Below, piece by piece: positions 19,282 to 31,183 of a stretch of DNA of 64,000 nucleotides. Numbering within the stretch: position 1 is the stretch's first letter; each line of letters begins with the position of its first letter. Under the pieces are notes generated by a model. The model was not told the DNA's origin. It saw only the letters and a program-made list of their open reading frames with translations, and made no database searches. This stretch comes from an uncultured beta proteobacterium (GTDB lineage: Bacteria > Pseudomonadota > Gammaproteobacteria > Burkholderiales > Burkholderiaceae_C): contig CAIVLG010000142.1 of NCBI GenBank assembly GCA_903906695.1, positions 1 to 64,000 of the forward strand. Direction: 5' to 3'. The position numbers and the translations under genes were made by a program.

Positions 19282-20740
19282 GATGCTGAGCCTGCAACAG
19301 GCACTGCAATGGTTGGGTCAGGCACGACTGGTGGCCCAAGCGGCGGCGCCCGCTGGCATCAGCTTGCGCCGCGTTCACACTGACAGCCGTAGCGTCGAGC
19401 CCGGAGACCTGTTCGTCGCCTTGCGCGGCGAGCGCTTTGATGGCAATGATTTTCTGGCCGACGCCAAAGCAAGAGGCGCGGCGGCGGCACTCTGCCAGGG
19501 TGATGCCGAAGATCGACTATGTGCGGCAGGCTTGCCCGGTCTTTTGGTGGCAGACACCAAACTGGCTCTCACCGAACTGGCAAGGAAGTGGCGCTCGCAA
19601 TTCAGGTTGCCCGTGATTGCGGTCACCGGCAGCAACGGTAAAACCACTGTGACACAGATGATTGCCAGCATCTTTCGCGCCTTCAAGCCGAACGCATTTC
19701 TGGCCACTCAGGGCAATCTGAACAACGACATCGGCGTTCCTCTGACTGTGCTGCGTTTGCGAGCTGCTCACGAGCTGGCCGTGATTGAGCTTGGCATGAA
19801 TCATCCGGGTGAAATTTCGGCTCTGGCCGCCATTGCGCAGCCGACCGTGGCGCTGGTCAACAACGCACAGCGCGAACACCTTGAATTCATGCTCAACGTG
19901 GCGGCAGTGGCGCAGGAAAATGGCTGCGTCATCGATGCGCTGCCAGCAGACGGGGTCGCGGTATTTCCGTCGGACGACGTCTTCAGCACGCTGTGGCGGA
20001 ACAGGGCTGGGCAACGCAAGGTGCTTGGCTTCTGCCTTGGCGCCGAGGCTGCGGGCATTTCTGACATACGTTGCAGCACAGCTGTCTGGTCGGGCGACGT
20101 TTGGCAAGTGACGCTCGCAACGCCTGCGGGTCCGCTGCGCTATCAGTTGCCGATTGCCGGTTTGCACAACGTCAGAAACTCCCTGGCAGCGATCAGTTGT
20201 GCTTTGGCGGTCGGCGTTCCGCTGCAGGCCATCGCTCAAGGAATGGCCGTGTTTGAAGCGGTCAAAGGACGTTCGCGCACGCAGCGACTACAGATCGGTG
20301 GTCACTGCGTCACGCTGGTCGACGACAGCTACAACGCCAATCCTGACTCGGTACGCGCCGCCATTGAGGTGCTGGCAGGGCTGCCGGGACCGCGCCTGCT
20401 GGTGCTCGGGGACATGGGTGAAGTCGGCGATCAAGGTCCGCAGCTTCATGTTGAAGCCGGCGAATTTGCGCGCAGCCGAGGCATCGAGGCCTTGTTTACC
20501 GTGGGCGGTCTGTCGCTGGCTGCTTCAAGCAGTTTCGGCAGCGGTCGTCATTTTGGCGATTTCGAGTCGCTGCAGAAGGTTGTGCAGGCAGAACTTGCCG
20601 ATTTCGGCAGCGTGCTGGTCAAGGGCTCGCGCTTCATGAAGATGGAGCGTGTGGTCGCGGCCATCACGGCGGTGGAAGATCAAGACGAGGAAGAATCTAT
20701 GCGGCCCAGTGCCAGTCCCGGGAGGTCGCAATGCTCTTGA
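19274..20740 (+). CDS. murF: MurF ligase
   Basis: [27 protein letters not shown]...[17 protein letters not shown]...[18 protein letters not shown]. Confidence 0.95.
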   Translation: MDEMLSLQQALQWLGQARLVAQAAAPAGISLRRVHTDSRSVEPGDLFVALRGERFDGNDFLADAKARGAAAALCQGDAEDRLCAAGLPGLLVADTKLALTELARKWRSQFRLPVIAVTGSNGKTTVTQMIASIFRAFKPNAFLATQGNLNNDIGVPLTVLRLRAAHELAVIELGMNHPGEISALAAIAQPTVALVNNAQREHLEFMLNVAAVAQENGCVIDALPADGVAVFPSDDVFSTLWRNRAGQRKVLGFCLGAEAAGISDIRCSTAVWSGDVWQVTLATPAGPLRYQLPIAGLHNVRNSLAAISCALAVGVPLQAIAQGMAVFEAVKGRSRTQRLQIGGHCVTLVDDSYNANPDSVRAAIEVLAGLPGPRLLVLGDMGEVGDQGPQLHVEAGEFARSRGIEALFTVGGLSLAASSSFGSGRHFGDFESLQKVVQAELADFGSVLVKGSRFMKMERVVAAITAVEDQDEEESMRPSASPGRSQCS

Positions 20741-21909
20741 GCCTGGCTCAATGGCTGCAGTCCCTGTCGCCCGAATTCGGTCATTTCCGGGTCTTTCAGT
20801 ACCTGACCTTTCGCGCCGTGATGGCGGCCCTGACCGCACTGCTGATTGGCCTCGTGTTGGGACCGCTGGTGATCCGCAGGCTCGCAGAGCTCAAGATCGG
20901 ACAGCCAGTTCGCGGCTATGGCATGGCATCACACCTGGTCAAAACCGGCACACCGACCATGGGCGGAGCCCTGATCTTGTTGTGTATCGCGATCTCGACG
21001 CTGCTGTGGGCTGATCTGAGCAATCGCTTTGTCTGGATCGTGATGCTGGTCACGCTGGGGTTTGGTGCGATTGGCTGGACCGACGACTGGCGCAAAGTGG
21101 TCGACAAGAACCCTGAAGGCATGGCTTCAGGGGAAAAATACTTTTGGCAGTCGCTGATCGGCCTGCTGGCGGCGCTCTATCTGGTGTTCAGCATTTCGGA
21201 GAATTCCAATTGGCGTGTGCTGGAGCTCTTCTTCAAATGGGTGCAGTCGGGATTTGATCTGAACCTGCCGCCCAAGGCCGGACTTCTGTTGCCCTTCTTC
21301 AAGGAAATCAGTTATCCGCTCGGTGTGCTGGGCTTTGTGGTTCTGACCTATCTGGTGATCGTGGGCTCCAGCAACGCCGTCAATCTTACCGATGGTCTCG
21401 ACGGTCTGGCCATCATGCCGGTGGTAATGGTGGGCGCCTGCCTCGGCGTGTTTGCCTACGTGACCGGGAGCGCCGTGTATTCGAAGTACCTGTTCTTCCC
21501 GCACATCCCGGGCTCCGGTGAGTTGTTGATTTTTACCTCGGCCATGACCGGTGCCGGACTGGCGTTCCTTTGGTTCAACACCTACCCGGCGCAGGTCTTC
21601 ATGGGTGATGTCGGCGCACTCGCGCTGGGTGCCGCCTTGGGCACCATTGCCGTGATCGTGCGTCAGGAAATCGTATTGGCCATCATGGGCGGCATTTTTG
21701 TGGTCGAAGCGCTGTCGGTCATGCTGCAGGTCAGCTGGTTCAAATTCACCAAGAAGAAGTATGGCTCGGGCCGGCGCATCCTGAAAATGGCACCGCTGCA
21801 TCACCATTTCGAAAAGAGCGGCTGGCCCGAGACGCAGGTGGTGGTCCGCTTCTGGATCATCACCATCCTGCTGTGCCTGGTCGGGCTGTCAACCTTGAAG
21901 CTGAGATAA
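20731..21909 (+). CDS. mraY: Phospho-MurNAc-pentapeptide transferase MraY
   Basis: [22 protein letters not shown]...[13 protein letters not shown]...[19 protein letters not shown]. Confidence 0.97.
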   Translation: MLLSLAQWLQSLSPEFGHFRVFQYLTFRAVMAALTALLIGLVLGPLVIRRLAELKIGQPVRGYGMASHLVKTGTPTMGGALILLCIAISTLLWADLSNRFVWIVMLVTLGFGAIGWTDDWRKVVDKNPEGMASGEKYFWQSLIGLLAALYLVFSISENSNWRVLELFFKWVQSGFDLNLPPKAGLLLPFFKEISYPLGVLGFVVLTYLVIVGSSNAVNLTDGLDGLAIMPVVMVGACLGVFAYVTGSAVYSKYLFFPHIPGSGELLIFTSAMTGAGLAFLWFNTYPAQVFMGDVGALALGAALGTIAVIVRQEIVLAIMGGIFVVEALSVMLQVSWFKFTKKKYGSGRRILKMAPLHHHFEKSGWPETQVVVRFWIITILLCLVGLSTLKLR

Positions 21910-21911
21910 GA

Positions 21912-23525
21912 ATGACCGGCACGCCGTCCTACCTCAACGATCAGCACGTTCTGATCCTCGGGCTTGGTGTGTCCGGCTTGGCGATGGCGCGTTGGTGTGT
22001 GCGCGCTGGTGCCAAGGTGACGGTCGCCGACACGCGTGCTGAGCCACCGCAACTCGCTACCCTCAGAAAAGATCTGCCAGGGGCGCATTTTGTCGCTGGC
22101 TCCCTCGATGCTGCGCTAATGCAGGACGCGAAGTTGTGCGCCGTCTTCAAAAGTCCCGGTCTGACACCGTTTGAAGTTACTGCCATTTCCGAAGCTGCTC
22201 GGGCACACGGCATCACGATGGCCGGCGAGTTGAGTCTTTTCTCGAAAGCCTTGGCCCAGCTTCGGGTCACGCACGGCTACCAGCCCAAAGTGCTGGCTGT
22301 GACCGGTACCAATGGCAAGACCACCGTCACGTCACTGACCACAGAGCTTGTTCGCCGCGCCGGAAAGACGGTCGCAATGGCCGGCAATGTCGGCCCGACC
22401 CTGCTTGACACCTTGAGTGCGCGTCTTGATGCCGATACCTTGCCCGAGGTCTGGGTGCTTGAGCTGTCAAGTTTTCAGCTTGACGGGGAATCGAGCTTCG
22501 AGCCCAGCGCCGCAGCGCTGCTCAATATCACGCAGGACCATCTCGACTGGCATGGTTCGATGCAGCACTACAGCCGTGCCAAGGCCAACATTTTCGGGCA
22601 GCAGGCGCTGTTGATACTCAATCGTGAAGACCCGGTGGTGATGGGCTTGTTGAGCGCCGCCGGGCCGCCCCAAGGAGCGAAAGCCCCCTCGGGGGGTAGC
22701 GCTGCACATGCAATGGCAAGCATGGGGGTAACGCGATCAGGCCCAATTCGGATCAAGTCGCAGCGGTCGCAAGATCGAAATTACCTGACGTTCGGCGCTG
22801 ATCGACCGACCCGTCCCGGCGACTTCGGCATGCAGGAGGTCAATGGCATGCTGTGGTTGGTGCGTGCACTGCCGTCTGACGAGACCAGCAAGAAATCAAG
22901 AAACAGTCAGCAGGATTTGCACCTTCAGCGCCTGATGCCGGCCGACGCCTTGCGCATTCGCGGTCGCCATAACGCGCTCAACGCGCTGGCCGCGCTGGCC
23001 CTCGGCCAGACGGCCGGTTGTGCACTCGGCCCCACGCTGTTTGGATTGCGCGAATACCGGGGCGAGCCGCACCGCCTGGAGTCGGTGGCGATTGTCAACG
23101 ACGTAGAGTATTTTGACGACAGCAAAGGCACCAACGTGGGCGCTACCGCAGCGGCGCTGTCGGGCTTCGGTCCAGAGCGCCGCGTCGTTGCCATCCTGGG
23201 TGGCGAAGGCAAGGGACAGGACTTTTCGCCGCTGGCGCCGGTCGTCGCACGCCATGCCCGTGCCGTGGTGCTGATCGGGCGCGCTGCTTCAGAGCTCAAA
23301 GCGGTGCTAGGGCCGACGGGGGTCACGCTCACAGACGCCAGTTCGATGGAGCAGGCGGTGAGACAGGCCAGCACGCTGGCGCAGGCCGGAGACGCGGTGT
23401 TGTTGTCACCCGCCTGTGCCAGCTTTGACATGTTCGACAACTATGAGCATCGGGCACGGGCGTTTCTTGAGGCCGTCATGGAACTGGCCAACGCCGGCGC
23501 TGCGCAGACGGAAGGTGCCTTGTGA
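21912..23525 (+). CDS. murD: MurD ligase with repeat-derived in-frame insertion
   Basis: [30 protein letters not shown]...[17 protein letters not shown]; insertion [25 protein letters not shown] encoded by the repeat at 22659-22701. Confidence 0.95.
   Translation: MTGTPSYLNDQHVLILGLGVSGLAMARWCVRAGAKVTVADTRAEPPQLATLRKDLPGAHFVAGSLDAALMQDAKLCAVFKSPGLTPFEVTAISEAARAHGITMAGELSLFSKALAQLRVTHGYQPKVLAVTGTNGKTTVTSLTTELVRRAGKTVAMAGNVGPTLLDTLSARLDADTLPEVWVLELSSFQLDGESSFEPSAAALLNITQDHLDWHGSMQHYSRAKANIFGQQALLILNREDPVVMGLLSAAGPPQGAKAPSGGSAAHAMASMGVTRSGPIRIKSQRSQDRNYLTFGADRPTRPGDFGMQEVNGMLWLVRALPSDETSKKSRNSQQDLHLQRLMPADALRIRGRHNALNALAALALGQTAGCALGPTLFGLREYRGEPHRLESVAIVNDVEYFDDSKGTNVGATAAALSGFGPERRVVAILGGEGKGQDFSPLAPVVARHARAVVLIGRAASELKAVLGPTGVTLTDASSMEQAVRQASTLAQAGDAVLLSPACASFDMFDNYEHRARAFLEAVMELANAGAAQTEGAL
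22659..22701 (+). repeat. GC-rich palindromic repeat, copy 1 (inside murD)
   Basis: GCCGGGCCGCCCCAAGGAGCGAAAGCCCCCTCGGGGGGTAGCG. Confidence 0.85.
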
Positions 23526-24697
23526 AAGCCGGGCTCAACGCCAGCGTCAGCGCACCAAAGCGCGTCGTCGCCTTCGACCAAGCGCTGCTTTGGGTGACCG
23601 TGACGCTATTGATTTGGGGCTTGGTGATGGTCTATTCGGCTTCGATTGCCATGCCCGAGAACCCGCGCTTTGCCAAGTACACCCACACCTATTTCCTAAC
23701 CCGTCATGTGCTGTGGCTGCTCATGTCATTTGTTGCTGCCCTGCTGGCGTTCCAGGTCCCGGTGGCAGGCTGGGAAAAAGCAGCGCCCTGGCTGTTTGTG
23801 GTCTCGCTGGTACTGCTTGTCGCCGTATTGATACCGTACATCGGTAAAGTGGTGTACGGCGCGCGGCGCTGGATATCCGTCGGGCCGGTTGGCTTTCAAC
23901 CGTCCGAACTGGCCAAGTTCGCTGTGTTGCTGTATGCCGCAGACTACATGGTACGCAAGATGGATGTGAAGGAGGATTTCTTGCGTGCCGTGGCGCCGAT
24001 GGGGATGGCCGTGGCGGTGGTCGGCATGCTGCTGCTGGCCGAGCCCGACATGGGTGCTTTCATGGTGATTGCGGTGATTGCCATGGGCATATTGTTCCTT
24101 GGCGGCGTCAATGCCCGCATGTTCTTCCTGATCGCCACCGTGTTGTTGGTGGCGTTCGGTTTGATGATAGCGATGAGTGAATGGCGGCGCGAACGAATCT
24201 TCGCCTACCTCGATCCTTGGAGTGAAAAGAATGCCCTGGCCAAAGGTTATCAGCTGACGCACTCCCTGATCGCGATCGGACGCGGGGAAATATTCGGTGT
24301 CGGACTCGGTGGCAGCGTCGAGAAGTTGCACTGGCTGCCGGAGGCCCACACCGACTTTCTGCTGGCAGTGATCGGTGAAGAGTTCGGTCTGGTGGGTGTC
24401 GTCTGCGTCATCGGGTTGTTCCTCTGGTTGACCCGGCGCATGATGCATATCGGGCGCCAGGCGATCGCGCTGGACCGCGTTTTCGCCGGTCTGGTGGCGC
24501 AGGGTGTCGGTGTCTGGATGGGCTTTCAAGCCTTCATCAACATGGGTGTCAATCTTGGCGCGCTGCCGACCAAGGGCCTGACATTGCCCCTGATGAGCTA
24601 CGGCGGATCGGCCATTCTGGTCAATCTGGTAGCGGTTGCCGTGGTGCTGCGGATTGACTTCGAAAGCCGCCTCTTGATGCGCGGAGGCAGGGTATGA
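23522..24697 (+). CDS. ftsW: Lipid II polymerase / cell division protein FtsW
   Basis: SEDS-type membrane protein; [22 protein letters not shown]...[21 protein letters not shown]...[11 protein letters not shown]. Confidence 0.96.
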   Translation: MKAGLNASVSAPKRVVAFDQALLWVTVTLLIWGLVMVYSASIAMPENPRFAKYTHTYFLTRHVLWLLMSFVAALLAFQVPVAGWEKAAPWLFVVSLVLLVAVLIPYIGKVVYGARRWISVGPVGFQPSELAKFAVLLYAADYMVRKMDVKEDFLRAVAPMGMAVAVVGMLLLAEPDMGAFMVIAVIAMGILFLGGVNARMFFLIATVLLVAFGLMIAMSEWRRERIFAYLDPWSEKNALAKGYQLTHSLIAIGRGEIFGVGLGGSVEKLHWLPEAHTDFLLAVIGEEFGLVGVVCVIGLFLWLTRRMMHIGRQAIALDRVFAGLVAQGVGVWMGFQAFINMGVNLGALPTKGLTLPLMSYGGSAILVNLVAVAVVLRIDFESRLLMRGGRV

Positions 24698-25875
24698 GCT
24701 CGGTGTGCCTGGCGGCAAGCGTGGGGGTGCAATTTTCCGCCGGGCCGCCCCAAGGGAAATTGGCCCCCTCGGGGGGCAGCGACGACACGGCAGTGCGCAG
24801 CGTGGGGGTCGCACTGATCATGGCTGGAGGAACCGGGGGGCATATCTTCCCAGGCTTGGCGCTGGCGCAGGTTTTGCGTGAGCGTGGCTGGCGCGTGAGT
24901 TGGCTTGGCGGCACTGGCAGCGCAGCGCAGCCGAGCATGGAAAGTCGCCTGGTGCCGCCAAAGGGCTTCGACTTTGAGACGATTGACTTCAGCGGCGTGC
25001 GTGGCAAGGGTGCTTGGCCTCTGCTGGCCCTGCCGTGGCGCCTGCTGCGCGCCTGCTGGCAAAGCGTAGCGGTGTTGCGTCGCGTGCGACCGGACGTCGT
25101 GCTGGGCCTGGGGGGCTACATCACCTTGCCCGCCGGGCTGATGAGCGTGCTGATGGGTAAGCCGCTGTTGTTGCACGAACAGAACTCGGTCGCCGGCATG
25201 GCCAACAAATTGCTCTCTGTCGTGGCGAAACGAGTCTTTACTGCCTTTCCGGCCGACATCAAAAAAGGGCTCTGCGTCGGCAATCCCTTGCGCGCCAATT
25301 TCATCGGTGTCGCCGAGCCGTCCGTGCGTTTTGCCAATCGCCGTGGACCTTTGCGCCTGCTCGTGCTTGGCGGCAGCCTGGGCGCGAGGGCCTTGAATGA
25401 TGTGGTGCCGCAGGCGCTGGCGTTGATCCCTCCGCAGCGGCGCCCGCTGGTGCTTCATCAAAGTGGTGTCACGCAGCTTGATGAGCTGCGTGCCAACTAT
25501 TTGAGAGCCGGCGTGCAGGCGCAACTGACGCCCTTCATCGAGGATACGGCGCAAGCCTTCGCCGACGCCGATCTGGTACTTTGCCGCGCCGGTGCCAGCA
25601 CCGTGACCGAGATTGCGGCGGTGGGTGCGGCAGCGCTGTTTGTGCCGTTTCCGTTCGCCGTCGATGATCATCAAACCCGAAACGCGCGCTTCCTGAGTGA
25701 ACGCGGAGCCGCCTGGCTGGTCCCACAGTCTCAGCTGAGTGCCCGGTGGCTTGCCGACTGGCTGCAGGAAGCCGAGCGTGGTGTGCTATTGAAATGCGCA
25801 CAGCAGGCCAGGAAACTTGAAAGGCTTGACGCCAGCAGCCAGATCGTCGCGGCTTGCGAGGAGTTGATTCGATGA
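24694..25875 (+). CDS. murG: MurG transferase; N-terminus derived from repeat, alternative GTG start at 24802
   Basis: [34 protein letters not shown]; preceding ~36 aa encoded by the repeat element. Confidence 0.93.
   Translation: MSSVCLAASVGVQFSAGPPQGKLAPSGGSDDTAVRSVGVALIMAGGTGGHIFPGLALAQVLRERGWRVSWLGGTGSAAQPSMESRLVPPKGFDFETIDFSGVRGKGAWPLLALPWRLLRACWQSVAVLRRVRPDVVLGLGGYITLPAGLMSVLMGKPLLLHEQNSVAGMANKLLSVVAKRVFTAFPADIKKGLCVGNPLRANFIGVAEPSVRFANRRGPLRLLVLGGSLGARALNDVVPQALALIPPQRRPLVLHQSGVTQLDELRANYLRAGVQAQLTPFIEDTAQAFADADLVLCRAGASTVTEIAAVGAAALFVPFPFAVDDHQTRNARFLSERGAAWLVPQSQLSARWLADWLQEAERGVLLKCAQQARKLERLDASSQIVAACEELIR
24712..24810 (+). repeat. GC-rich palindromic repeat, copy 2 (5' end of murG), flanked by AGCGTGGGGGT on both sides
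   Basis: Core 24739-24781 GCCGGGCCGCCCCAAGGGAAATTGGCCCCCTCGGGGGGCAGCG. Confidence 0.85.
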
Positions 25876-25910
25876 AATGGGATATTTCCCCCACTCATAC
25901 CCCCCCGCCC

Positions 25911-25972
25911 CGGTTATTGGGGTCGGGGCCCAAATTCGCCGCAGCGAAATTGGTGTCTGACCCCAATAACCG
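25911..25972. repeat. Perfect 14-bp inverted repeat CGGTTATTGGGGTC / GACCCCAATAACCG
   Basis: Arms 25911-25924 and 25959-25972, 34-nt loop containing an imperfect inner inverted repeat. Confidence 0.8.
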
Positions 25973-26149
25973 AAAGAGGGGAGCCCCATGTGGCCGCGTC
26001 TCTAAACCGGCCACGTTCCTCTCTGCATTTTTGACTCTGGGAGTCGGCGCTCCTGTTGTTGCCTCGGGTGTTCGATTGCCGTTTGCAAGCCAGCCCAACG
26101 TACTTTGGCGCGTGTACTTCCCTTGTTTTACACGCGGCCAAATGTGGCT

Positions 26150-26182
26150 CCCCTTTTCACCCCAGCGGGGGGTGAAAAGGGG
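26150..26182. repeat. Perfect 14-bp hairpin CCCCTTTTCACCCC-agcgg-GGGGTGAAAAGGGG
   Basis: Read directly in the murG-murC gap. Confidence 0.8.
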
Positions 26183-26287
26183 CGGGGGGGATAAGGGGGG
26201 GGAATACTGCGCCTCACTGGAAGTGAAAGACGGAAGTGCTTCGGATCATGGCGATAGGGGATTGAAGACTCTCCGGGGGCAACTGCC

Positions 26288-27721
26288 ATGAAGCACGCCA
26301 TCAAACACATTCACTTTGTCGGCATTGGTGGCGTTGGCATGTCCGGTATCGCCGAAGTCCTGTTTCGCCAAGGTTATAGCGTCAGTGGCTCGGACCTGAG
26401 TGACAGTGAGACCATGCGACGTTTGTCTGATCTGGGTATCCGCATCCACGTGGGTCACGCGGCCAGCAACATGGCCGGGGCCGATGTACTTGTGAGTTCA
26501 AGTGCCGTGGCGAGCGACAACCCGGAGCTTTGCGCGGCCCGCGAGCAGGGTATTCAAGTGCTGCCGCGGGCGCTGATGCTGGCCGAGTTGATGCGGTTCA
26601 AACAGGGTATCGCGATCGCCGGCACCCACGGCAAAACCACCACCACAGGCCTGGTGACCAGCTTGCTGATCGAGTCCGGACTGGATCCTACATTTGTCAT
26701 TGGCGGCGCCCTCAACAGCGCGGGTGTCAATGCCCGACTCGGGCAAGGCGACCACATCGTGGTTGAAGCCGACGAGTCGGACGCATCGTTTCTGAGTTTG
26801 CTGCCAGTGCTGGCCGTGGTGACCAATATCGATGCCGATCACATGGAGACTTACGGTCACGATGTTGGTCGTCTCAAGCAGGCCTTTCTCGATTTTCTGC
26901 ATCGTCTGCCTTCTAACGGCGCGGCCATTTTGTGCATTGACGACGCCGGCGTGCGCGAGATTCTTCCGCAGGTCGAACGTAAGACGCTGACGTACGGATT
27001 CGCGCAGGAGGCGCAGGTGAGGGCACTTGCGGCGCGCGCCGTGGGCGGTCAAATGCACTTCTCGGTGCGGCGAAACAGCGGTGTGCCGCAGCCCGATCTG
27101 CAAGTGATTTTGAACCTGGCGGGCCGGCACAATGTGCTCAATGCACTGGCGGTGATTGCGCTCGCGCTTGAGCTCAAGCTGCCTGACTCGGCGATCTTGC
27201 GTTCGCTCGCCAACTTCCAGGGTGTAGGTCGGCGCTTTCAGCGTTGCGGCGAGGTGCATGCGCGCCGTGGCGGCAGCTTTACGCTAATTGACGACTACGG
27301 ACATCATCCGGTCGAAATGGCAGTCACACTGGCCGCCGTGCGCGGCGCGTTTCCCGGCCGGCGTCTGGTGCTGGCGTTTCAACCCCATCGCTACACCCGT
27401 ACGCGCGACTGTCTTGAAGAATTTGTCAAGGTCATGGCACAGGCCGATGCGGTTCTGTTGACCGAGGTGTACGGCGCTGGCGAAGCACCTATTGCTTCGG
27501 CTGACGGCCTCAGCCTGGCACGTGCTCTGAGCGCGGCGGGCCGCGTTGATTCGCTCTTTGTCGGTGAAATTGCGGACTTGGCGCAGGCCATTATGGACGA
27601 GGTCCGGGATGGCGATGTGGTGCTGTGCATGGGCGCCGGTTCGATCGCCGCCGTGCCGGCCCAGGTGGTCGCCATGGGACAGTGTTTAGATCGCCTCACA
27701 CAGGAGGAGAAATTGACATGA
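26288..27721 (+). CDS. murC: UDP-MurNAc-L-alanine ligase MurC
   Basis: [37 protein letters not shown]...[12 protein letters not shown]. Confidence 0.97.
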   Translation: MKHAIKHIHFVGIGGVGMSGIAEVLFRQGYSVSGSDLSDSETMRRLSDLGIRIHVGHAASNMAGADVLVSSSAVASDNPELCAAREQGIQVLPRALMLAELMRFKQGIAIAGTHGKTTTTGLVTSLLIESGLDPTFVIGGALNSAGVNARLGQGDHIVVEADESDASFLSLLPVLAVVTNIDADHMETYGHDVGRLKQAFLDFLHRLPSNGAAILCIDDAGVREILPQVERKTLTYGFAQEAQVRALAARAVGGQMHFSVRRNSGVPQPDLQVILNLAGRHNVLNALAVIALALELKLPDSAILRSLANFQGVGRRFQRCGEVHARRGGSFTLIDDYGHHPVEMAVTLAAVRGAFPGRRLVLAFQPHRYTRTRDCLEEFVKVMAQADAVLLTEVYGAGEAPIASADGLSLARALSAAGRVDSLFVGEIADLAQAIMDEVRDGDVVLCMGAGSIAAVPAQVVAMGQCLDRLTQEEKLT

Positions 27722-28833
27722 TCACTACAAAGACTCTTTCTCAGGACGCCGCCGCGCCGGGCCGCCCCAAGCAAGGCACGGCCCCCATGGGGGGCAGCGC
27801 AACACTTGCGTCATCGGCTCACGCCTATGCCGGGGAAGTGGCAAGCCCCGGGATGAGCGGCAGCGAGGAACGCATGGGGGCCATGTTTGGAAAAGTCGCT
27901 GTACTCATGGGCGGCGCCTCGGCGGAACGTGAAATCTCTTTGATGTCCGGACGCGGCGTGCTGGAGGCTCTGCGCTCGCAAGGGGTCGATGCCCATGCTT
28001 TCGATCCGGCTGAGCGTGAGTTGTCGCAGCTCAAGCGCGAAGGTTTTGCCCGTTGCTTTATCACTTTGCATGGCCGCTTCGGCGAAGACGGCACGGTACA
28101 GGGTGCTCTGGAATTGCTGGGCATCGCCTACACCGGATCCGGCGTCATGGCCTCCGCCATCGCGATTGACAAGGTCATGACCAAACGCATCTGGCGCGCT
28201 GACGGATTGCCGACGCCTGGTTGGCGCCGGGTTGACAGCGCGGCGGCCACGGAACAGGCCTGGGCCGAGTTGGGCAGTCCGATGATTGTGAAGCCGGCTC
28301 GCGAGGGCTCGACCATTGGGCTGACCAAGGTAGCTGCCCGGGACCAATGTCACGGCGCCTACACCCTGGCCGCAGAGCACGATACAGAAGTACTGTGCGA
28401 ACAGTTCATTGCCGGCGATGAAGTAACGATTGCGGTGCTGGGTTCGGGTAGATCGGCGCGCGCGCTGCCACTGATTCGCATCATCGCCGCGAACGGCAAT
28501 TACGATTACCAGAACAAATATTTCACCGACACGACGCAGTATCTGGTGCCGGCAAATCTGCCCGAGGGCGAAGAAGTCCGGATTCAGGAAATGGTACTCA
28601 AGGCCTACCAAAGTCTGAGCTGTCGCGGCTGGGCACGTGCCGACGTGATGATCGATGCGCGCAGTCGGCAACCTTATTTGCTGGAGATCAATACGGCGCC
28701 TGGTATGACTGGACATTCGCTGGTGCCGATGGCAGCGCGCGCGGCAGGCATCGGTTATCCGGCACTGTGCATGGAGGTACTGCGCTATGCGGCACTGGAC
28801 CATGCGAGTGATTCCATGAAGGCATTGGCATGA
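27718..28833 (+). CDS. ddl: D-alanine-D-alanine ligase with repeat-derived N-terminal extension; alternative start ATG 27883
   Basis: [30 protein letters not shown]...[35 protein letters not shown]. Confidence 0.95.
   Translation: MITTKTLSQDAAAPGRPKQGTAPMGGSATLASSAHAYAGEVASPGMSGSEERMGAMFGKVAVLMGGASAEREISLMSGRGVLEALRSQGVDAHAFDPAERELSQLKREGFARCFITLHGRFGEDGTVQGALELLGIAYTGSGVMASAIAIDKVMTKRIWRADGLPTPGWRRVDSAAATEQAWAELGSPMIVKPAREGSTIGLTKVAARDQCHGAYTLAAEHDTEVLCEQFIAGDEVTIAVLGSGRSARALPLIRIIAANGNYDYQNKYFTDTTQYLVPANLPEGEEVRIQEMVLKAYQSLSCRGWARADVMIDARSRQPYLLEINTAPGMTGHSLVPMAARAAGIGYPALCMEVLRYAALDHASDSMKALA
27756..27799 (+). repeat. GC-rich palindromic repeat, copy 3 (5' end of ddl)
   Basis: GCCGGGCCGCCCCAAGCAAGGCACGGCCCCCATGGGGGGCAGCG. 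Confidence 0.82.
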
Positions 28834-29615
28834 CCGAGAACCTGAGCCTGCCGGTCGATGTCAAACTCATGAACCTGCTGGCGTCCAGCCTGTTCGTGGT
28901 CTTTGGCGTGCTGCTGGCAGCGGAACTGGCCGGTTGGGCGACGCGGCGCCCGCTCTTTGCCTTGCATGCGATTGCCGTCAGTGGTGAGTTGACGCACAAC
29001 AACGCTGTGACGGTGCGCGCCAATGTCGCTCCGCACCTGACGGGTACTTTCTTTAGTATCGATCTGGAGCAGTCCCGGCTTGCCTTTGAGTCGCTGCCCT
29101 GGGTGCGCAGGGCGGTGTTACGGCGCGAGTTTCCCAATCGACTCAAGGTGGTGTTGCAGGAGCACAGGGCGGTCGCCTACTGGGGGCTTGACGGCGAGTC
29201 CCGGTTGGTCAACAACTTTGGCGAAGTGTTTGAAGCCAACGTCGGTGAAGTGGAGCAGGAGAGTCTGCCGCGTCTGAATGGTCCGGACGGTCAAGCGCCG
29301 CAGGTGCTGGCAATGTACCGGTCGCTGCGAGCCTCTTTTGAGGAGAAGGAGATGGCGATCGAGCAACTTGAACTGACCGGCCATGGCAGCTGGCGCGCCC
29401 GGCTTGAAGACGGTGCGCTGGTGGAACTTGGCGATGGTGCGCCGCCGGAGTTGCTGGCGCGCGCACAAAGATTTTTGGAGACGCTGACGCAAGTCACAAC
29501 GCGCTATGGCCGCAAGCCCGATGCGCTGGAGACAGCCGACTTGCGGCACGAGGACGGATATGCCATTCGCTTGCGGGGCGTGACCACGCTGGCTGCGAAC
29601 ATGCAGAAGAAGTAG
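28830..29615 (+). CDS. ftsQ: Cell division protein FtsQ
   Basis: Bitopic protein with POTRA-like region; [30 protein letters not shown]; position between ddl and ftsA. Confidence 0.95.
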   Translation: MTENLSLPVDVKLMNLLASSLFVVFGVLLAAELAGWATRRPLFALHAIAVSGELTHNNAVTVRANVAPHLTGTFFSIDLEQSRLAFESLPWVRRAVLRREFPNRLKVVLQEHRAVAYWGLDGESRLVNNFGEVFEANVGEVEQESLPRLNGPDGQAPQVLAMYRSLRASFEEKEMAIEQLELTGHGSWRARLEDGALVELGDGAPPELLARAQRFLETLTQVTTRYGRKPDALETADLRHEDGYAIRLRGVTTLAANMQKK

Positions 29616-29644
29616 CAACGACAACACAGGCAACAGGTGGACAT

Positions 29645-30874
29645 ATGGCGAAAGAATACAAAGATCTGGTGATAGGGCTGGACATTGGCACTGCCAAAGT
29701 GATGGCGGTCGTGGCCGAGGTTCTGCCCAACGGCGAACTCAAGCTCGCCGGCCTGGGCCTGGCACCCAGCAATGGTCTCAAGCGCGGTGTCGTGGTCAAC
29801 ATCGATGCCACCGTGCAAAGCATTCAGCAGGCGCTGAAAGAGGCTGAACTGATGGCCGACTGCAAGATTACCCGGGTTTACACCGGGATCACGGGTAGCC
29901 ATATTCGCGGCCTCAATTCGAGCGGTATGGTGGCCATCAAGGACCGCGAAGTGAGCGCAGCCGATGTCGCGCGGGTGGTGGAAACCGCAAAAGCCATCAA
30001 CATCTCGACCGACCAGCGACTGTTATTGGTCGAGCCGCAGGAGTTTGTGATCGACGGCCAGGACGTCAAAGAGCCGATCGGCATGAGTGGTATCCGCCTG
30101 GAGGCCAAGGTGCACATCGTGACCGGAGCCCAGAGCGCGGCCGAGAACATCATCAAGTGTGTGCGCCGCTGCGGTCTCGAAGTCGAACAGCTGATGCTCA
30201 ATCCGCTGGCCTCCAGTCTTTCCGTGCTGACCGAGGACGAGCGCGAGTTGGGCGTGGCGCTGGTCGATATTGGGGCCGGTACCACGGACGTTGCGATCTT
30301 TACCAACGGCGCCATCCGCCACACGTCCGTGATACCGATTGCCGGAGACCTCATCACCAGCGACATCGCAATGGCACTGCGCACCCCGACCAAGGACGCC
30401 GAAGACATCAAGGTCGAGAGCGGCTACGCCAAGCAACTGCTGGCCGACCCCGATTCGCAGGTCGAGGTGCCGGGTCTGGGCGATCGCGGTCCGCGAATGC
30501 TCAGTCGCCAAGCGCTCGCGGGTGTCATCGAGCCTCGCGTGGAAGAGATTTTTTCGCTTGTGCACCAGGTCATGCGCGAGTCCGGCTTCGAGGAAATGCT
30601 GTCCAGCGGCATCGTGCTCACGGGCGGCAGTTGCATCATGCCTGGCATGGTGGAACTCGGGGAGGACATCTTCCTGAAACCGGTGCGCCGCGGTATCCCG
30701 AAATATTCGGGCGCCTTGTCCGACATGGTGGCACAGCCGCGCGCGGCCACCGTCATGGGATTGCTCGAAGAAGCGCGGCTGGCCCGCCTGCGCGGCTTCA
30801 AGGTGGCGCAGAAAGGCGGCTCTGTGAAAGCCGTGTTCGGTCAGGTCAAGGACTGGTTTGTGGGGAACTTCTAA
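29645..30874 (+). CDS. ftsA: Cell division protein FtsA
   Basis: DLVIGLDIGTAKVMAVVAEV...VDIGAGTTDVAIFTNGAIRHTSVIPIAG. Confidence 0.97.
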   Translation: MAKEYKDLVIGLDIGTAKVMAVVAEVLPNGELKLAGLGLAPSNGLKRGVVVNIDATVQSIQQALKEAELMADCKITRVYTGITGSHIRGLNSSGMVAIKDREVSAADVARVVETAKAINISTDQRLLLVEPQEFVIDGQDVKEPIGMSGIRLEAKVHIVTGAQSAAENIIKCVRRCGLEVEQLMLNPLASSLSVLTEDERELGVALVDIGAGTTDVAIFTNGAIRHTSVIPIAGDLITSDIAMALRTPTKDAEDIKVESGYAKQLLADPDSQVEVPGLGDRGPRMLSRQALAGVIEPRVEEIFSLVHQVMRESGFEEMLSSGIVLTGGSCIMPGMVELGEDIFLKPVRRGIPKYSGALSDMVAQPRAATVMGLLEEARLARLRGFKVAQKGGSVKAVFGQVKDWFVGNF

Positions 30875-30984
30875 ATCATGAAGCCCCCACGCTTGTCACT
30901 TCGTGTACTACGCTGTACGGGCCGACGCCAGAGGCGTTGGCTCTTCGCCCTGTCCCGGCCTGAGTCGGCAGGCCCGGAGCCGCA

Positions 30985-31028
30985 GAGCTCAGCCCCGAGG
31001 GGGCTGGCCTTGCTTGGGGCGGCCCGGC
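30985..31028 (-). repeat. GC-rich palindromic repeat, copy 4 (ftsA-ftsZ gap, reverse orientation)
   Basis: Minus strand GCCGGGCCGCCCCAAGCAAGGCCAGCCCCCTCGGGGCTGAGCTC. Confidence 0.8.
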
Positions 31029-31183
31029 GCGGCGGCCGACGGTGCTGTGAACAGATGCTGTGGCTGGCGCGCGGCAGCCCGCACTGGCGATGGCGAGGCG
31101 CCGGCCCGCCATCCTCATTCACGACAAAGAGATTTGAACCAATTTAGGCAACTGTTAATTATTTGAAACTTCAGGAGAAAAAA

